A stretch of 64,000 nucleotides of DNA, taken from positions 124,001-188,000 of the forward strand of contig DAOQVR010000002.1 in NCBI GenBank assembly GCA_035341665.1, in the 5' to 3' direction. Shown piece after piece: positions 7,640 through 17,206 of the stretch. This DNA is from DAOQVR01 sp035341665 (GTDB lineage: Bacteria; Chloroflexota; Anaerolineae; JAAYZQ01). A program made the position numbers and the translations under genes. Within the stretch, counting starts at the first letter, position 1; each line of letters opens with the position of its first letter. The notes below the pieces were generated by a model, which ran no database searches, was not told the DNA's origin, and was given only the letters and a program-made list of their open reading frames with translations.

Positions 7640-7681
7640 CGGGCAGCCGCTGAGCGGTCCACCTACATCGCGGAGGAGTGC

Positions 7682-8653
7682 ATGAACCGAGCCCATGGCA
7701 GGCGCACCGCCATCGCCCTGACCCTGCTGGTCACCTTGCTCCTGGCTGGCGCCTGTGCCCAGGAGCACCCCGAGCCGCCGACCGGCGACGCCGCACGCGG
7801 GCAGGACCTCTGGGTGCGATCCGCGTGCGCCTCCTGCCACGGAGCCGCCGCCGAGGGCGCCGCGGGCGGCCCTGCCCTGGTCGATACACCACTCTCGTTG
7901 CGCGACGTAACAGGGTTGGTGCGCCGGGGAACGGTGAACATGCCCCCCTTCTCCCCGGAACAGCTGAGCGACCAGGACCTACAGGACATCTACGCTTGGT
8001 GGCACAACCCACTTGCCTTCCCCGAGTCCACCGGTACGGGCGTGTGCACAGACGCGTGCGGGGCGCCGGCAACCGACCCGGGCGGAGGCTTTGGTCCGGC
8101 CCCAACGTCCGCCGCCTCCCAGGACCCCTGGCCCCAGTCACCCTGCGCCGGCTGCCACGGCACGAATGCCCAGGGCGGGGCCGGGCCGGCGCTCGCCGGC
8201 AGGTCCCTGAGCCTGGCCGACTTCCAGTCGGCCGTCCGCCAGGGCCCGGGCAGCATGCCCGCCTACTCGACGGCGGAGCTGTCCGACCAGGCGCTTCAGG
8301 CGCTCTTCGACTCGCTGCAGGCGCCGGCGGTGCCCGTCGCTCCCCCGGCAGACCTGCCCGCCACGGCGACGCCTGAAGTGCCCGCCGCTCCCCCGGCAGA
8401 CCTGCCCGCCACGGCGACGCCGGCCGTGCAGCAGCACCTCTGGCTCCAGGCCGGCTGCGCGGCTTGCCACGGACAGCAGGCGGAGGGCGGTTCCGGCCCC
8501 AGGCTGGCAGGCGAGGATTGGGAATACGACAAGTACGTGCGCAAGGTGCGCGAAGGCGACGACGGCATGCCTGCCTTCAGCTCGGACCGGCTCAGCGATG
8601 CGGATATGCGGGCCATCTACGACTGGCTGTTGGCCGGCGCTCCGGTGCCCTAG
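7682..8653 (+). CDS. Tri-haem c-type cytochrome lipoprotein
   Basis: A 323-residue exported electron carrier. The N-terminus has a hydrophobic stretch ending in a lipobox (LLLAGAC), so the mature protein is probably a lipoprotein on the outer face of the membrane. Three haem-binding sites CASCH, CAGCH and CAACH each start a small cytochrome c domain, and each domain ends with a methionine ligand in MPPF/MPAY/MPAF and a DLQDIYAWW-like helix. A Pro/Ala-rich linker before domain 3 contains an exact-looking 48-bp tandem duplication (about 8330-8427). SD CGGAGGAGTG precedes ATG 7682. It lies 104 bp ahead of sdhC and may exchange electrons with the respiratory chain fed by Sdh. Confidence 0.92.
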   Translation: MNRAHGRRTAIALTLLVTLLLAGACAQEHPEPPTGDAARGQDLWVRSACASCHGAAAEGAAGGPALVDTPLSLRDVTGLVRRGTVNMPPFSPEQLSDQDLQDIYAWWHNPLAFPESTGTGVCTDACGAPATDPGGGFGPAPTSAASQDPWPQSPCAGCHGTNAQGGAGPALAGRSLSLADFQSAVRQGPGSMPAYSTAELSDQALQALFDSLQAPAVPVAPPADLPATATPEVPAAPPADLPATATPAVQQHLWLQAGCAACHGQQAEGGSGPRLAGEDWEYDKYVRKVREGDDGMPAFSSDRLSDADMRAIYDWLLAGAPVP

Positions 8654-8756
8654 CCGCCGCCGGTTCCTCCCGGGGTGAGGGCCTCTTCCTGCCTCTCCCC
8701 GATGGGCACCAGGGCCGCGAAGAAGGCATGCTGCACCAAAACAAGGAGGATGGCGT

Positions 8757-9140
8757 ATGGCAGTGATCTCCCACATCTTTAGGGACGTGACCTACCGGGG
8801 GCGGGAGGGACAGATCGCCTTCATGCTGCACCGGGTGACCGGCGCCGGGGTCTTTCTCTTCCTCACCCTGCACATCGTCAACACCTTCCTGATGGTCTTT
8901 CCGGCCCACGTCTTCAACTCGGTCCTGGTCTTTTACCACGCCTTTGTCTTCAAGCTCGTCATCATCTTTGGGCTCTACCTGGGACTCCTCTACCACGCCC
9001 TCAACGGCATCCGCATCGTGATCGTCGACTTTGTCCCAGGCGCGGCGCGCTACCAGGCGCCGCTGTGGCGCATCCAGGTGGTGATCTTCCTGGCCGTCTA
9101 CGTGCCTACCGCCGCGATTCTGCTGGCACGGATGCTGTGA
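8757..9140 (+). CDS. sdhC: Succinate dehydrogenase cytochrome b subunit
   Basis: A 127-residue membrane anchor with three transmembrane helices. Candidate haem ligands and the family motif are visible in FMLHRVTGAGVFLFLTLHI near the first helix and LYHALNGIRIVIVD between helices 2 and 3. With SdhD it anchors the catalytic subunits and passes electrons to quinone. The start follows AAGGAGGA by 7 nt. First gene of a four-gene sdhCDAB set with gaps of 11 to 51 bp. Confidence 0.92.
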   Translation: MAVISHIFRDVTYRGREGQIAFMLHRVTGAGVFLFLTLHIVNTFLMVFPAHVFNSVLVFYHAFVFKLVIIFGLYLGLLYHALNGIRIVIVDFVPGAARYQAPLWRIQVVIFLAVYVPTAAILLARML

Positions 9141-9151
9141 GGGAGGGGACC

Positions 9152-9526
9152 ATGCAGACCAGGCCCTATGCACGCTCGCGCCCGGCCGGCAGCTTTGAGC
9201 TCTATGCCTGGCTCTTCACCCGCATCTCGGCCGTCATCCTCGCCGGGATGGCCGTGTTCCACCTTCTCTATATGCACCTCGGAATGGGCGTGGAGGCGGT
9301 CAGCTGGCAGCTCGTCGCCTGGCGCTGGCAGAATCCCGTGTGGAGAGTCTTTGACCTCTTCCTGCTCACCTTCGGCTGGCTTCACGGCGCCAACGGCATG
9401 CGCATCGTGATCGAGGATTATGTCCGGCCCAAGGGCTGGCGCCTGGCGGCCAAGGTCGGGCTGCTCCTGCTCACCTTCACGCTCATCGTTCTGGGCGCGT
9501 ACGTCATTTTCACGTTCAAGGCATAG
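9152..9526 (+). CDS. sdhD: Succinate dehydrogenase membrane anchor subunit
   Basis: A 124-residue, three-helix membrane protein with paired motifs of the SdhD family: RISAVILAGMAVFHLLYMH in helix 1 and FGWLHGANGMRIVIEDYV around helix 2. ATG 9152 follows GGGAGGGG; the frame is open further upstream but that part overlaps sdhC. Forms the quinone-binding anchor with SdhC. Confidence 0.9.
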   Translation: MQTRPYARSRPAGSFELYAWLFTRISAVILAGMAVFHLLYMHLGMGVEAVSWQLVAWRWQNPVWRVFDLFLLTFGWLHGANGMRIVIEDYVRPKGWRLAAKVGLLLLTFTLIVLGAYVIFTFKA

Positions 9527-9534
9527 GGAGTATC

Positions 9535-9574
9535 TCTTCCCCCTCTCCCACCGGGAGAGGGGCAGGGGTGAGGG
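9535..9574. repeat. CCCTCTCCC-GGGAGAGGG hairpin repeat in sdh operon
   Basis: A short palindrome (CCCTCTCCC, 3-nt loop, GGGAGAGGG) followed by GCAGGGGTGAGGG fills the gap between sdhD and sdhA. Related C/T- and G/A-rich hairpin sequences appear near 8676-8720, 29750 and 52480. No T-tract follows, so it is probably a neutral repeat rather than a terminator. Confidence 0.55.
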
Positions 9575-9577
9575 ACC

Positions 9578-11302
<1,725 letters not shown>

Positions 11303-11341
11303 GACTGACCAATCAGGTCTATGCGCCCATGAGGCAGAACC

Positions 11342-12040
11342 ATGCAAACGACACTAAGAATCCTGCGATTCAACCCCGAGACGGACCGGAGGCCGCACTG
11401 GGCAGAGTTCACCGTCGAGGTGGAGCCGACCGACCGGCTGCTGGATGCGCTCAACCAGGTCAAGGACACCCAGGACGGCACCCTGACCTACCGGCGCTCG
11501 TGCGCGCACGGGGTGTGCGGGTCGGACGCGATGACGATCGACAGCGGCAACCGGCTGGCGTGCAAAACGCTGATGCGCGACCTGGGCCGGCGGGTGACGA
11601 TCGAGCCGCTGCGCGGCTTCAAGGTCATCAAGGACCTGGTCGTGGACATGGACTCTTTCTTCGACAAGTACCGGTTGGTCATGCCCTACCTGATCAACGT
11701 CGGCGAGCCGCCGCCCGAGGAGCGCCTCCAGAGCCAGGCAGAGCGCGCGCGATTCGACATGACGACCAAGTGCATCCTGTGCGGCTGCTGCACCGGTGCC
11801 TGCCCTTCCTACTGGGCAAATCCCGACTACATCGGGCCGGCAGCGATCGTGCAGGCACACCGTTTCCTCTTCGACAGCCGTGACCAGGGACTCTGGGCAC
11901 GCCTGCAGGTCCTCAACACCCAGGACGGCGTGTGGCGCTGCCGGACGGTGTTCAACTGCACGCTGGCCTGCCCGCGCGAGATTGAGGTCACAAAGGCAAT
12001 TGGCGAAGTGAAGCGGCTGCTGGTGCGCAGCCACCTGTAG
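11342..12040 (+). CDS. sdhB: Succinate dehydrogenase iron-sulfur subunit
   Basis: A 232-residue electron-transfer subunit. N-terminal [2Fe-2S] ligands are in SCAHGVCGSDAMTI and LACKTL, and the C-terminal [4Fe-4S]/[3Fe-4S] ligands are in CILCGCCTGACP and NCTLACPREI. It links SdhA to the SdhCD anchor. It is the last gene of the operon; no convincing terminator was seen before the nfeD promoter. Confidence 0.96.
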   Translation: MQTTLRILRFNPETDRRPHWAEFTVEVEPTDRLLDALNQVKDTQDGTLTYRRSCAHGVCGSDAMTIDSGNRLACKTLMRDLGRRVTIEPLRGFKVIKDLVVDMDSFFDKYRLVMPYLINVGEPPPEERLQSQAERARFDMTTKCILCGCCTGACPSYWANPDYIGPAAIVQAHRFLFDSRDQGLWARLQVLNTQDGVWRCRTVFNCTLACPREIEVTKAIGEVKRLLVRSHL

Positions 12041-12125
12041 AAGGGGCGATCCGGCCACCCCCCCCTCCCCATGCCGCCCGGTCCCCGCCCATCTCCGAGC
12101 CAGGTCAGGGACCTCCCCTACCTCG

Positions 12126-12160
12126 CATTGTCACCCTGAGCGAAGCGAAGGGTCTCCAAC
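12126..12160. repeat. Partial dispersed repeat (GAGCGAAGCGAAGG type)
   Basis: TTGTCACCCTGAGCGAAGCG and the following GGGTCTCC correspond to one half of the repeat family seen at 1319-1475 and 25148-25296. Only this half is present. Confidence 0.5.
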
Positions 12161-12178
12161 ACGCCTCGGGCAGGATCG

Positions 12179-12207
12179 TTGCCTTCCGGCCGACTCTGCA
12201 GTATAAT
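12179..12207 (+). promoter_or_regulatory. Promoter of nfeD-type gene
   Basis: TTGCCT, 17-bp spacer, TATAAT, 25 bp before the start codon. Confidence 0.8.
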
Positions 12208-12232
12208 GGACCCAGAGAGCAGGTCACAGCAG

Positions 12233-13531
12233 ATGAACAAGAGACGGCTGATGCAGCTCCTGGTCCTGGCCTGGCTGGCGCTGTGGGCGCTGGCGCCCCT
12301 TAGCGCCCTGGGGCAGGAGGCTCGCCACGTCGACGTGCTGCAGATCGACGGCGCGGTGACGCCGATCATGCTGAGCTACATCGAGCGCGGCATCCGTAGC
12401 GCCGGCGAAGGCGGTGCCGAGGCTCTCATCATCCAGCTCAACACCCCCGGCGGCGGGATCGACCTCATGAGCAAGATCGTCCAGGCACTCCTTGCCTCAG
12501 ATGTGCCGGTGGTGGTTTATGTCTATCCGAGTGGCGCCTACGCGGCATCGGCCGGCACACTGATTACCCTGGCGGGCCATGTGGCAGCCATGGCACCGGG
12601 AACCACGATCGGCGCCGCCAGCCCCGTCGGCAGCGAGGGAGAGGACCTGGGTGAGACGATGGAGGCCAAGATCAAGGAGGACATGAGCGCCCAGGCGCGC
12701 GCGCTCACCAAGAGGCGTGGGGAGAAGGCAGTGGCTTGGGCCGAGTCGGCCATCCGGGAGGCCAAGGCCGCCACGGCCGAGGAGGCTCTGGACCTCGGTG
12801 TGATCGACTTCATCGCCCAGGACCTGGACGAGCTCTTGCCCAAGCTGGACGGGTTCACGGTCACGGTCAACGGCCGGGAGGTGGTGCTCGATACCGGCGG
12901 CGCCGCGGTCCAGGACGTGCCGATGAGCTTCGCCGAGCGGCTGCTGCACACAGTCACCAACCCGACGGTCGCCTACATCCTGCTGACGCTGGGCATCAAC
13001 GCCATTCTGTACGAGCTGTCCAGCCCCGGCGGGTATGCGGCCGGCATCGTCGGGATCATCTGCCTGGTGCTGGCCTTCTACGCGCTGGGGATGCTGCCGG
13101 TCAACTATGCCGGCCTCCTCTTCATCGGGCTGGCCTTTGTTCTCTTCATCGTGGACATCAAGGCGCCGACGCATGGTGCCCTGACGGTGGGTGGGATCGC
13201 CTCACTGGCCGCCGGGGGCCTGATCCTCTTCAACTCGCCTCTCTACCGCGTATCGGTCGCCGTGATCGCCGGCGTGGCAACGGCCACCGGCCTCTTCTTC
13301 GCCTTCGTGGTGGCCAAAGCCGTGCGGGCGCAGCGCAATCCCATCACCACCGGCCGTGAGGCGCTCTCCAGCCAGGCCGCCGAGGCGCAGACACCCCTCG
13401 ACCCGGAGGGTACGGTCTTTCTGAAGGGAGAGCTCTGGGACGCGATCGCCGAGGATGGCCCCATCGAAAAAGGAGCCAGGGTAGAGGTGGTCGCCGTCGA
13501 GGGGTTCCGGCTGCGGGTCAGAAGGCTCTAG
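12233..13531 (+). CDS. NfeD family membrane-bound serine protease
   Basis: A 432-residue protein of the long NfeD (NfeD1b/1510-N) type. Signal peptide at residues 1-22 (LLVLAWLALWALAPLSALGQ). A ClpP-class protease domain follows, with LNTPGGGIDLM and the likely nucleophile Ser in YPSGAYAASAGT; the EKAVAWAESAIREAKAATAEEAL region holds the helix where the catalytic Lys is expected. Four to five transmembrane helices come next (about 260-380). A C-terminal OB-fold NfeD domain begins at EGTVFLKGELWDA. Such proteins cleave membrane proteins such as stomatin relatives and affect membrane quality control. No stomatin gene is adjacent here. The start ATG 12233 fits the signal peptide and promoter position. 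Confidence 0.9.
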   Translation: MNKRRLMQLLVLAWLALWALAPLSALGQEARHVDVLQIDGAVTPIMLSYIERGIRSAGEGGAEALIIQLNTPGGGIDLMSKIVQALLASDVPVVVYVYPSGAYAASAGTLITLAGHVAAMAPGTTIGAASPVGSEGEDLGETMEAKIKEDMSAQARALTKRRGEKAVAWAESAIREAKAATAEEALDLGVIDFIAQDLDELLPKLDGFTVTVNGREVVLDTGGAAVQDVPMSFAERLLHTVTNPTVAYILLTLGINAILYELSSPGGYAAGIVGIICLVLAFYALGMLPVNYAGLLFIGLAFVLFIVDIKAPTHGALTVGGIASLAAGGLILFNSPLYRVSVAVIAGVATATGLFFAFVVAKAVRAQRNPITTGREALSSQAAEAQTPLDPEGTVFLKGELWDAIAEDGPIEKGARVEVVAVEGFRLRVRRL

Positions 13532-13543
13532 AGCAGGAGCCCG

Positions 13544-13571
13544 GCCTCCCCCAGCCCACGCTGCGGGAGGC
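13544..13571. terminator. Hairpin between convergent nfeD and tdk
   Basis: GCCTCCC (13544-13550) pairs with GGGAGGC (13565-13571). It lies in the 39-bp gap between convergent genes and may stop both. No strong T-tract. Confidence 0.45.
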
Positions 13572-14158
13572 TACGGTGCCGTGCGGCGCGGGACCCGGTG
13601 GCACTGCCGGCAGCGGGCTTCGTACGACTCGCTGCCCCCCACGAAGATGATCGGGTCGTCGTAGGCGGCCGGCTCGCCGTCGATGAGCCGCTGCGTGCGG
13701 CTCGCCGGTGCGCCGCAGACCACGCAGATCGCCTGCAGCTTGGTCACCTCTTCCGCCTCGGCCATCAGCAGCGGCATCGGGCCAAACGGCTCACCGCGAA
13801 AGTCCACGTCCAGCCCGGCCAGGATCACACGCAGGCCGCGATGGGCGAGCTCGGCGCAGACGGCCGATATCTCCAGGTCAAAGAACTGCGCCTCATCCAC
13901 AGCCACCACGGTCGTATCGGCTTCCAGCCGCTCAAGGATCTCGTGGGCCACACGGATCGCCTCAGCCTCCCATTGGAGCCCATTGTGCGAGGCAACTTGG
14001 ACAGAGTGATAGCGGTTGTCGATCGCCGGCTTAAAGACCTGCACCTTCTGCTTCGCGATTCGGGCACGGCGGATACGGCGGATCATCTCCTCCGTCTTTC
14101 CACTGAACATGCTGCCGCAGACCACCTCGATCCACCCGCCGTTGTAGCTGTGAGGCAT
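13571..14158 (-). CDS. tdk: Thymidine kinase
   Basis: A 195-residue type II thymidine kinase of the pyrimidine salvage pathway. It has the P-loop GSMFSGKTEEM (residues 16-26), the Walker B-like VVAVDEAQFFD with catalytic Glu, the GLDVDFRGEPFGPM lasso region, and zinc-ribbon cysteines CVVCG and CRQCH near the C-terminus. It is last in a minus-strand run rplU-rpmA-rpmE-tdk, though a terminator after rpmE suggests partial uncoupling. Confidence 0.95.
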   Translation of the reverse strand: MPHSYNGGWIEVVCGSMFSGKTEEMIRRIRRARIAKQKVQVFKPAIDNRYHSVQVASHNGLQWEAEAIRVAHEILERLEADTTVVAVDEAQFFDLEISAVCAELAHRGLRVILAGLDVDFRGEPFGPMPLLMAEAEEVTKLQAICVVCGAPASRTQRLIDGEPAAYDDPIIFVGGSESYEARCRQCHRVPRRTAP

Positions 14159-14218
14159 CAGCTCCCTCGCTCCTTCCTGGCACGGCCCCTGGGGACGGGC
14201 CGGCTTCCTCCATCAATG

Positions 14219-14250
14219 AAAAAGGGGCAAAGCTCACACTCTGCCCCTTT
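14219..14250 (-). terminator. Terminator after rpmE
   Basis: AAAGGGGCA (14221-14229) pairs with TGCCCCTTT (14242-14250); on the minus strand the stem runs into TTTTT. Classic intrinsic terminator between rpmE and tdk, possibly leaky. Confidence 0.8.
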
Positions 14251-14266
14251 GCTCGCCTGCGGCGTT

Positions 14267-14497
14267 CTAGGCCTTCTCGTCGTCCGCCCGGCCTGCCCTC
14301 TTCTCCAGGCGCCGCATGAAGCGGTCGACCTGGCCGGCCGTGTCCACGATGCGCTGCTCGCCGGTGAAGAACGGGTGGCACTTGGAGCAGACGTCGGTGT
14401 GAATCAGCTCGACCGTCGCCCCGGTCTTCCAGGTGTTGCCACAGGCACAGACTACCGTAGCCTGCGCAAAATACTTGGGATGGATCCCTTCTTTCAT
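14267..14497 (-). CDS. rpmE: 50S ribosomal protein L31
   Basis: A 76-residue L31 of the zinc-binding (C+) type with Cys pairs in VVCACGNTW and DVCSKCHPFF. Starts MKEGIHPKYF after GAGAGGGGAA. Belongs to a small ribosomal protein operon with rpmA and rplU. Confidence 0.95.
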   Translation of the reverse strand: MKEGIHPKYFAQATVVCACGNTWKTGATVELIHTDVCSKCHPFFTGEQRIVDTAGQVDRFMRRLEKRAGRADDEKA

Positions 14498-14507
14498 GTT
14501 CCCCTCT

Positions 14508-14798
14508 CTATGCCTGTGCCTGCTCCGGCTGGGTCTCCGGTGCAGCCAGCGCCACGATGTTCACCCGCTTGCGCCCCTCGCGGATCGTCTCGAACTTGAC
14601 GTAGCCGTCCACCGTCGCAAAAAGTGTATAGTCGCGGCCCACGCCGACGTTCTCACCCGGTTTGAAACGCGAGCCATGCTGCCGGACGATGATGCTGCCG
14701 GCGCTGACGAGCTCTCCATCATACGCCTTGACGCCCAGGCGCTGCCCGGCGCTGTCGCGCCCGTTGCGCGAGCTTCCACCAGCTTTCTTGTGTGCCAT
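14508..14798 (-). CDS. rpmA: 50S ribosomal protein L27
   Basis: A 96-residue L27 beginning MAHKKAGGSSRNGRDS with no N-terminal cleavage extension, so the flexible tail that reaches the peptidyl transferase centre is made directly. The conserved GSIIVRQHGSRFKPGENVG block is intact. Lies 24 bp after rplU and 10 bp before rpmE. Confidence 0.96.
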   Translation of the reverse strand: MAHKKAGGSSRNGRDSAGQRLGVKAYDGELVSAGSIIVRQHGSRFKPGENVGVGRDYTLFATVDGYVKFETIREGRKRVNIVALAAPETQPEQAQA

Positions 14799-14822
14799 TC
14801 TTCCCTACTCCCTCAGCTCCGG

Positions 14823-15134
14823 CTATGCCGCGATTTCGTCAATGCGCAGGCGGGTGTATTGCTGCCTGTGGCCCTTCTTGCGCCGGTACCGGTTGTTGCG
14901 CCGGAACTTGAAGATGATCACCTTGCGGGCCATCGCCTGGCGGGTGACGGTCGCCTTGACTTTGGCGCCTGCCACCAACGGCTGGCCAATCTCGGACTTG
15001 GCACCGTCTGCAATCAGCAGCACCTCGTCCAGCTCAATCTGCTCTCCCACAGCGTGGGGCAGTACTTCGACATCGATCGAGTCCCCGGGAGCGACCCGGT
15101 ATTGCTTGCCGCCTGTCCTAACGACTGCGTACAT
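14823..15134 (-). CDS. rplU: 50S ribosomal protein L21
   Basis: A 103-residue L21 with the usual start MYAVVRTGGKQYRV; a GGAGGA site lies 8 nt upstream of ATG 15134. The frame extends 9 codons further upstream but without support. The C-terminal NRYRRKKGHRQQYTRLRID block binds 23S rRNA. First gene of the operon; its ~70-nt leader contains a GGCGGC...GCCGCC hairpin that might mediate autoregulation, which is unproven. Confidence 0.96.
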   Translation of the reverse strand: MYAVVRTGGKQYRVAPGDSIDVEVLPHAVGEQIELDEVLLIADGAKSEIGQPLVAGAKVKATVTRQAMARKVIIFKFRRNNRYRRKKGHRQQYTRLRIDEIAA

Positions 15135-15208
15135 CAGGGCTGTCCTCCAAACACTTGACATCAGCCGGCGGCGGACACCAGCTCCCGCCGCCGTACTGGC
15201 AAAACGCG

Positions 15209-15236
15209 ATTATACCATGGTACAGGCCCCTGTCAA
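15209..15236 (-). promoter_or_regulatory. Promoter of rplU-rpmA-rpmE operon
   Basis: Minus strand TTGACA, 16-bp spacer, TATAAT: near-consensus strong promoter suited to ribosomal protein genes. Confidence 0.9.
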
Positions 15237-15290
15237 ACTAGCACCCGACCAAGGCAGGTCTCCGCCCATACAGCACCACTGCCCGCCACG

Positions 15291-15317
15291 CCGTAGTGCA
15301 GAGCGCCGTGCCCGTCC
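15291..15317. repeat. 27-bp dispersed repeat, copy 1
   Basis: A 27-bp unit beginning CCGTAGTGCAGAGC and ending GTGCCCGTCC. Two more copies occur in tandem at 38637-38663 and 38667-38693. All lie a short way upstream of a promoter. Confidence 0.7.
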
Positions 15318-15333
15318 CGTCCGCCGCAGCCCG

Positions 15334-15362
15334 TTGACACTGCCATTCTCGTGGGGTAGAAT
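15334..15362 (+). promoter_or_regulatory. Promoter of alcohol dehydrogenase gene (leaderless)
   Basis: TTGACA, 17-bp spacer, TAGAAT. Only six bases separate the -10 box from ATG 15369 and no Shine-Dalgarno exists, so the transcript should start at or next to the start codon. Confidence 0.85.
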
Positions 15363-15368
15363 ACCTCC

Positions 15369-16364
15369 ATGAGAGCAATGATCCTCCAGGCGCCGAGGCC
15401 GGCCGACGACGATCCTCTCATCCCGGCCGATCTTCCCGTGCCGGATGCCGGACCAGGCGAGGTGCGCCTGCGAGTCCAGGCATGCGCCGTCTGCCACACC
15501 GATCTGCACCTGGCCGAAGGGGAGGTCGCAGCAGGCCGGCTCCCGATCGTGCCCGGCCATCAGGTGGTGGGCGTGGTCGACCAGGTCGGCGAGCGAGTCA
15601 CCGGCCTGCACAAAGGCGACCTCGCCGGCGTCGCCTGGCTCAACTGGGCCTGCGGCGAATGCGAGTACTGCCGGGAGGGCCGCGAAAACCTGTGCGACCG
15701 GGCGCGCTTCACCGGCCAGCATGCCGACGGGGGCTTTGCCGAGCACATCGTGGTGCCCGCCGGCTTCACCTATCCGATCCCAGCCGGATTCTCGCCGGAG
15801 CAGGCCGCGCCCCTCCTGTGCGCCGGCGTGATCGGCTACCGCTCGCTTCGCCTTTGCGAAATCAGGCCCGGCGGCAGGCTGGGTCTCTATGGGTTCGGCG
15901 CCTCAGCCCACGTGACGATCCAGGTCGCGCGCCACTGGGGCTGTGAGGTGTACGTCTTCACCAGGGGACAGGAGCACCGGGACCAGGCGGCCGAGCTGGG
16001 CGCAGCCTGGGTGGGGGCCGCCGAAGAGACGCCGCCCCATCCCCTGGATGCAGCCATTACCTTTGCCCCGGCAGGCTGGCTCGTGCCCCAGGCACTCCGC
16101 GTGCTGCGCAAGGGGGGCACGCTGGCAATCAATGCTATTCACATGAGCGCCATCCCGGAGATGCCCTACTCACTGCTCTACGGCGAGAGGACGGTCCGCT
16201 CCGTGGCCAACGCCACGCGCCGCGACGCCCGCGAGCTGCTCAGCCTCGCCGCAGAGACCCCAATCCGGACCGAGGTACAGCTCTTCCCACTCGACGAGGC
16301 CAACGAGGTGCTGCAGCGGCTAAAGCGCGCTCAGATGCGCGGCAGCGCGGTGCTGCTCATCTAG
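15369..16364 (+). CDS. Zinc-dependent alcohol dehydrogenase
   Basis: A 331-residue medium-chain dehydrogenase/reductase. Catalytic zinc ligands are Cys in ACAVCHTDLH and His in PGHQVVGVV; the structural zinc site is the four-Cys cluster CGECEYCREGRENLC. The NAD(P) fold (RLGLYGFGASAHV) starts near residue 165, with FGAS in place of the usual GxGG pattern. It probably oxidises primary alcohols or reduces aldehydes; substrate cannot be told. Translation appears leaderless. Closely followed by the lipoprotein gene at 16394, with a good SD between them. Confidence 0.92.
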   Translation: MRAMILQAPRPADDDPLIPADLPVPDAGPGEVRLRVQACAVCHTDLHLAEGEVAAGRLPIVPGHQVVGVVDQVGERVTGLHKGDLAGVAWLNWACGECEYCREGRENLCDRARFTGQHADGGFAEHIVVPAGFTYPIPAGFSPEQAAPLLCAGVIGYRSLRLCEIRPGGRLGLYGFGASAHVTIQVARHWGCEVYVFTRGQEHRDQAAELGAAWVGAAEETPPHPLDAAITFAPAGWLVPQALRVLRKGGTLAINAIHMSAIPEMPYSLLYGERTVRSVANATRRDARELLSLAAETPIRTEVQLFPLDEANEVLQRLKRAQMRGSAVLLI

Positions 16365-16393
16365 GATCCCGAGCTCCAAAGGAGGCTGCATTC

Positions 16394-17188
16394 TTGTCAC
16401 GCAGAGAACGTTTCCTGATCCTGCTCACCTGCCTGGCGCTCCTGCTGGCAGTCGCGCTGGTGAGCTGCGGCGCCGGTGCAGGCCGCACGTCGCGCGTCAC
16501 CGCTACGCCGACCAAGACGCCCCGGCCCCTGTTCACCGCCACCCACACACCGCTTCCGCAGGTCGTGCCCACCGACACCCCGACGCCGACCACGGTGCCG
16601 CCCACCAGCACGCCGGTAGCGACCGACACGCCGGCCCCGACCGATACCCCGCCGCCGGCGACCGACACACCCGCGCCCACCGACACACCCCTCCCACCCA
16701 GCGCCACGGCTGGCCCCACCAACACCGCCAAGCCGCCGGCCACCAAGACCCCGGCCCGTCCCACGAACACGCCGGCTCCCCAGGTGGACTTTCGGGTGGC
16801 GGATATCGTGGCCTTCCCCGATCCTGACCTCAGTGCGGGAGGCGCCCACAACGTCTACTTCACCGTGCTGGACGCCGGCGGGGCCCCCATCGACGGCATC
16901 GTGCTGGAAGAGGTCAACAACCAGCCGCCCGTGCAGGTGACCACCGGCTCGAAGGGCCCCGGAAAGGCCGAGTACACCATGTGGGGCTCTGACTACCGGT
17001 TCAGGGTGCTGAGCGGGACGGACGGGCGGGCCTACAACAGCGAGACCACGCACGTCCTTTCCGTCGCCTTCGGACACGCGGTCTGGGAGGACCTGATCCG
17101 CGGCGGCATCTGTGCCGACGAAGCCGGCTGCCGCGCGCTGGGTCCCATCCACTACAGCTATCGCGTGACCTTTCAGCGCACCTGGTAG
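16394..17188 (+). CDS. Lipoprotein with Thr/Pro-rich stalk
   Basis: A 264-residue exported protein. TTG 16394 is the start because AAAGGAGG sits 10 nt upstream. A signal peptide ends in a lipobox-like LVSCG near residue 25. Residues ~37-135 are a low-complexity stalk of TDTP, PTPT and TNTP repeats, typical of Chloroflexota surface lipoproteins. The remaining ~130 residues form a small beta domain (VDFRVADIVAFPDPDL...) of unknown function that could bind ligand or partner. The stalk likely spaces that domain from the membrane. Confidence 0.85.
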   Translation: MSRRERFLILLTCLALLLAVALVSCGAGAGRTSRVTATPTKTPRPLFTATHTPLPQVVPTDTPTPTTVPPTSTPVATDTPAPTDTPPPATDTPAPTDTPLPPSATAGPTNTAKPPATKTPARPTNTPAPQVDFRVADIVAFPDPDLSAGGAHNVYFTVLDAGGAPIDGIVLEEVNNQPPVQVTTGSKGPGKAEYTMWGSDYRFRVLSGTDGRAYNSETTHVLSVAFGHAVWEDLIRGGICADEAGCRALGPIHYSYRVTFQRTW

Positions 17189-17206
17189 GCACGTGGAGGG
17201 AGTGCT

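Noticed and set aside
9535..9577. Terminator between sdhD and sdhA
   Set aside because: The palindrome lacks a T-tract and lies inside an obviously co-transcribed operon; similar G/A and C/T-rich palindromes recur elsewhere as repeats.
16500..16790. Repetitive DNA that could be a tandem-repeat locus or array
   Set aside because: It encodes the Thr/Pro-rich stalk of a lipoprotein and has no fixed unit.
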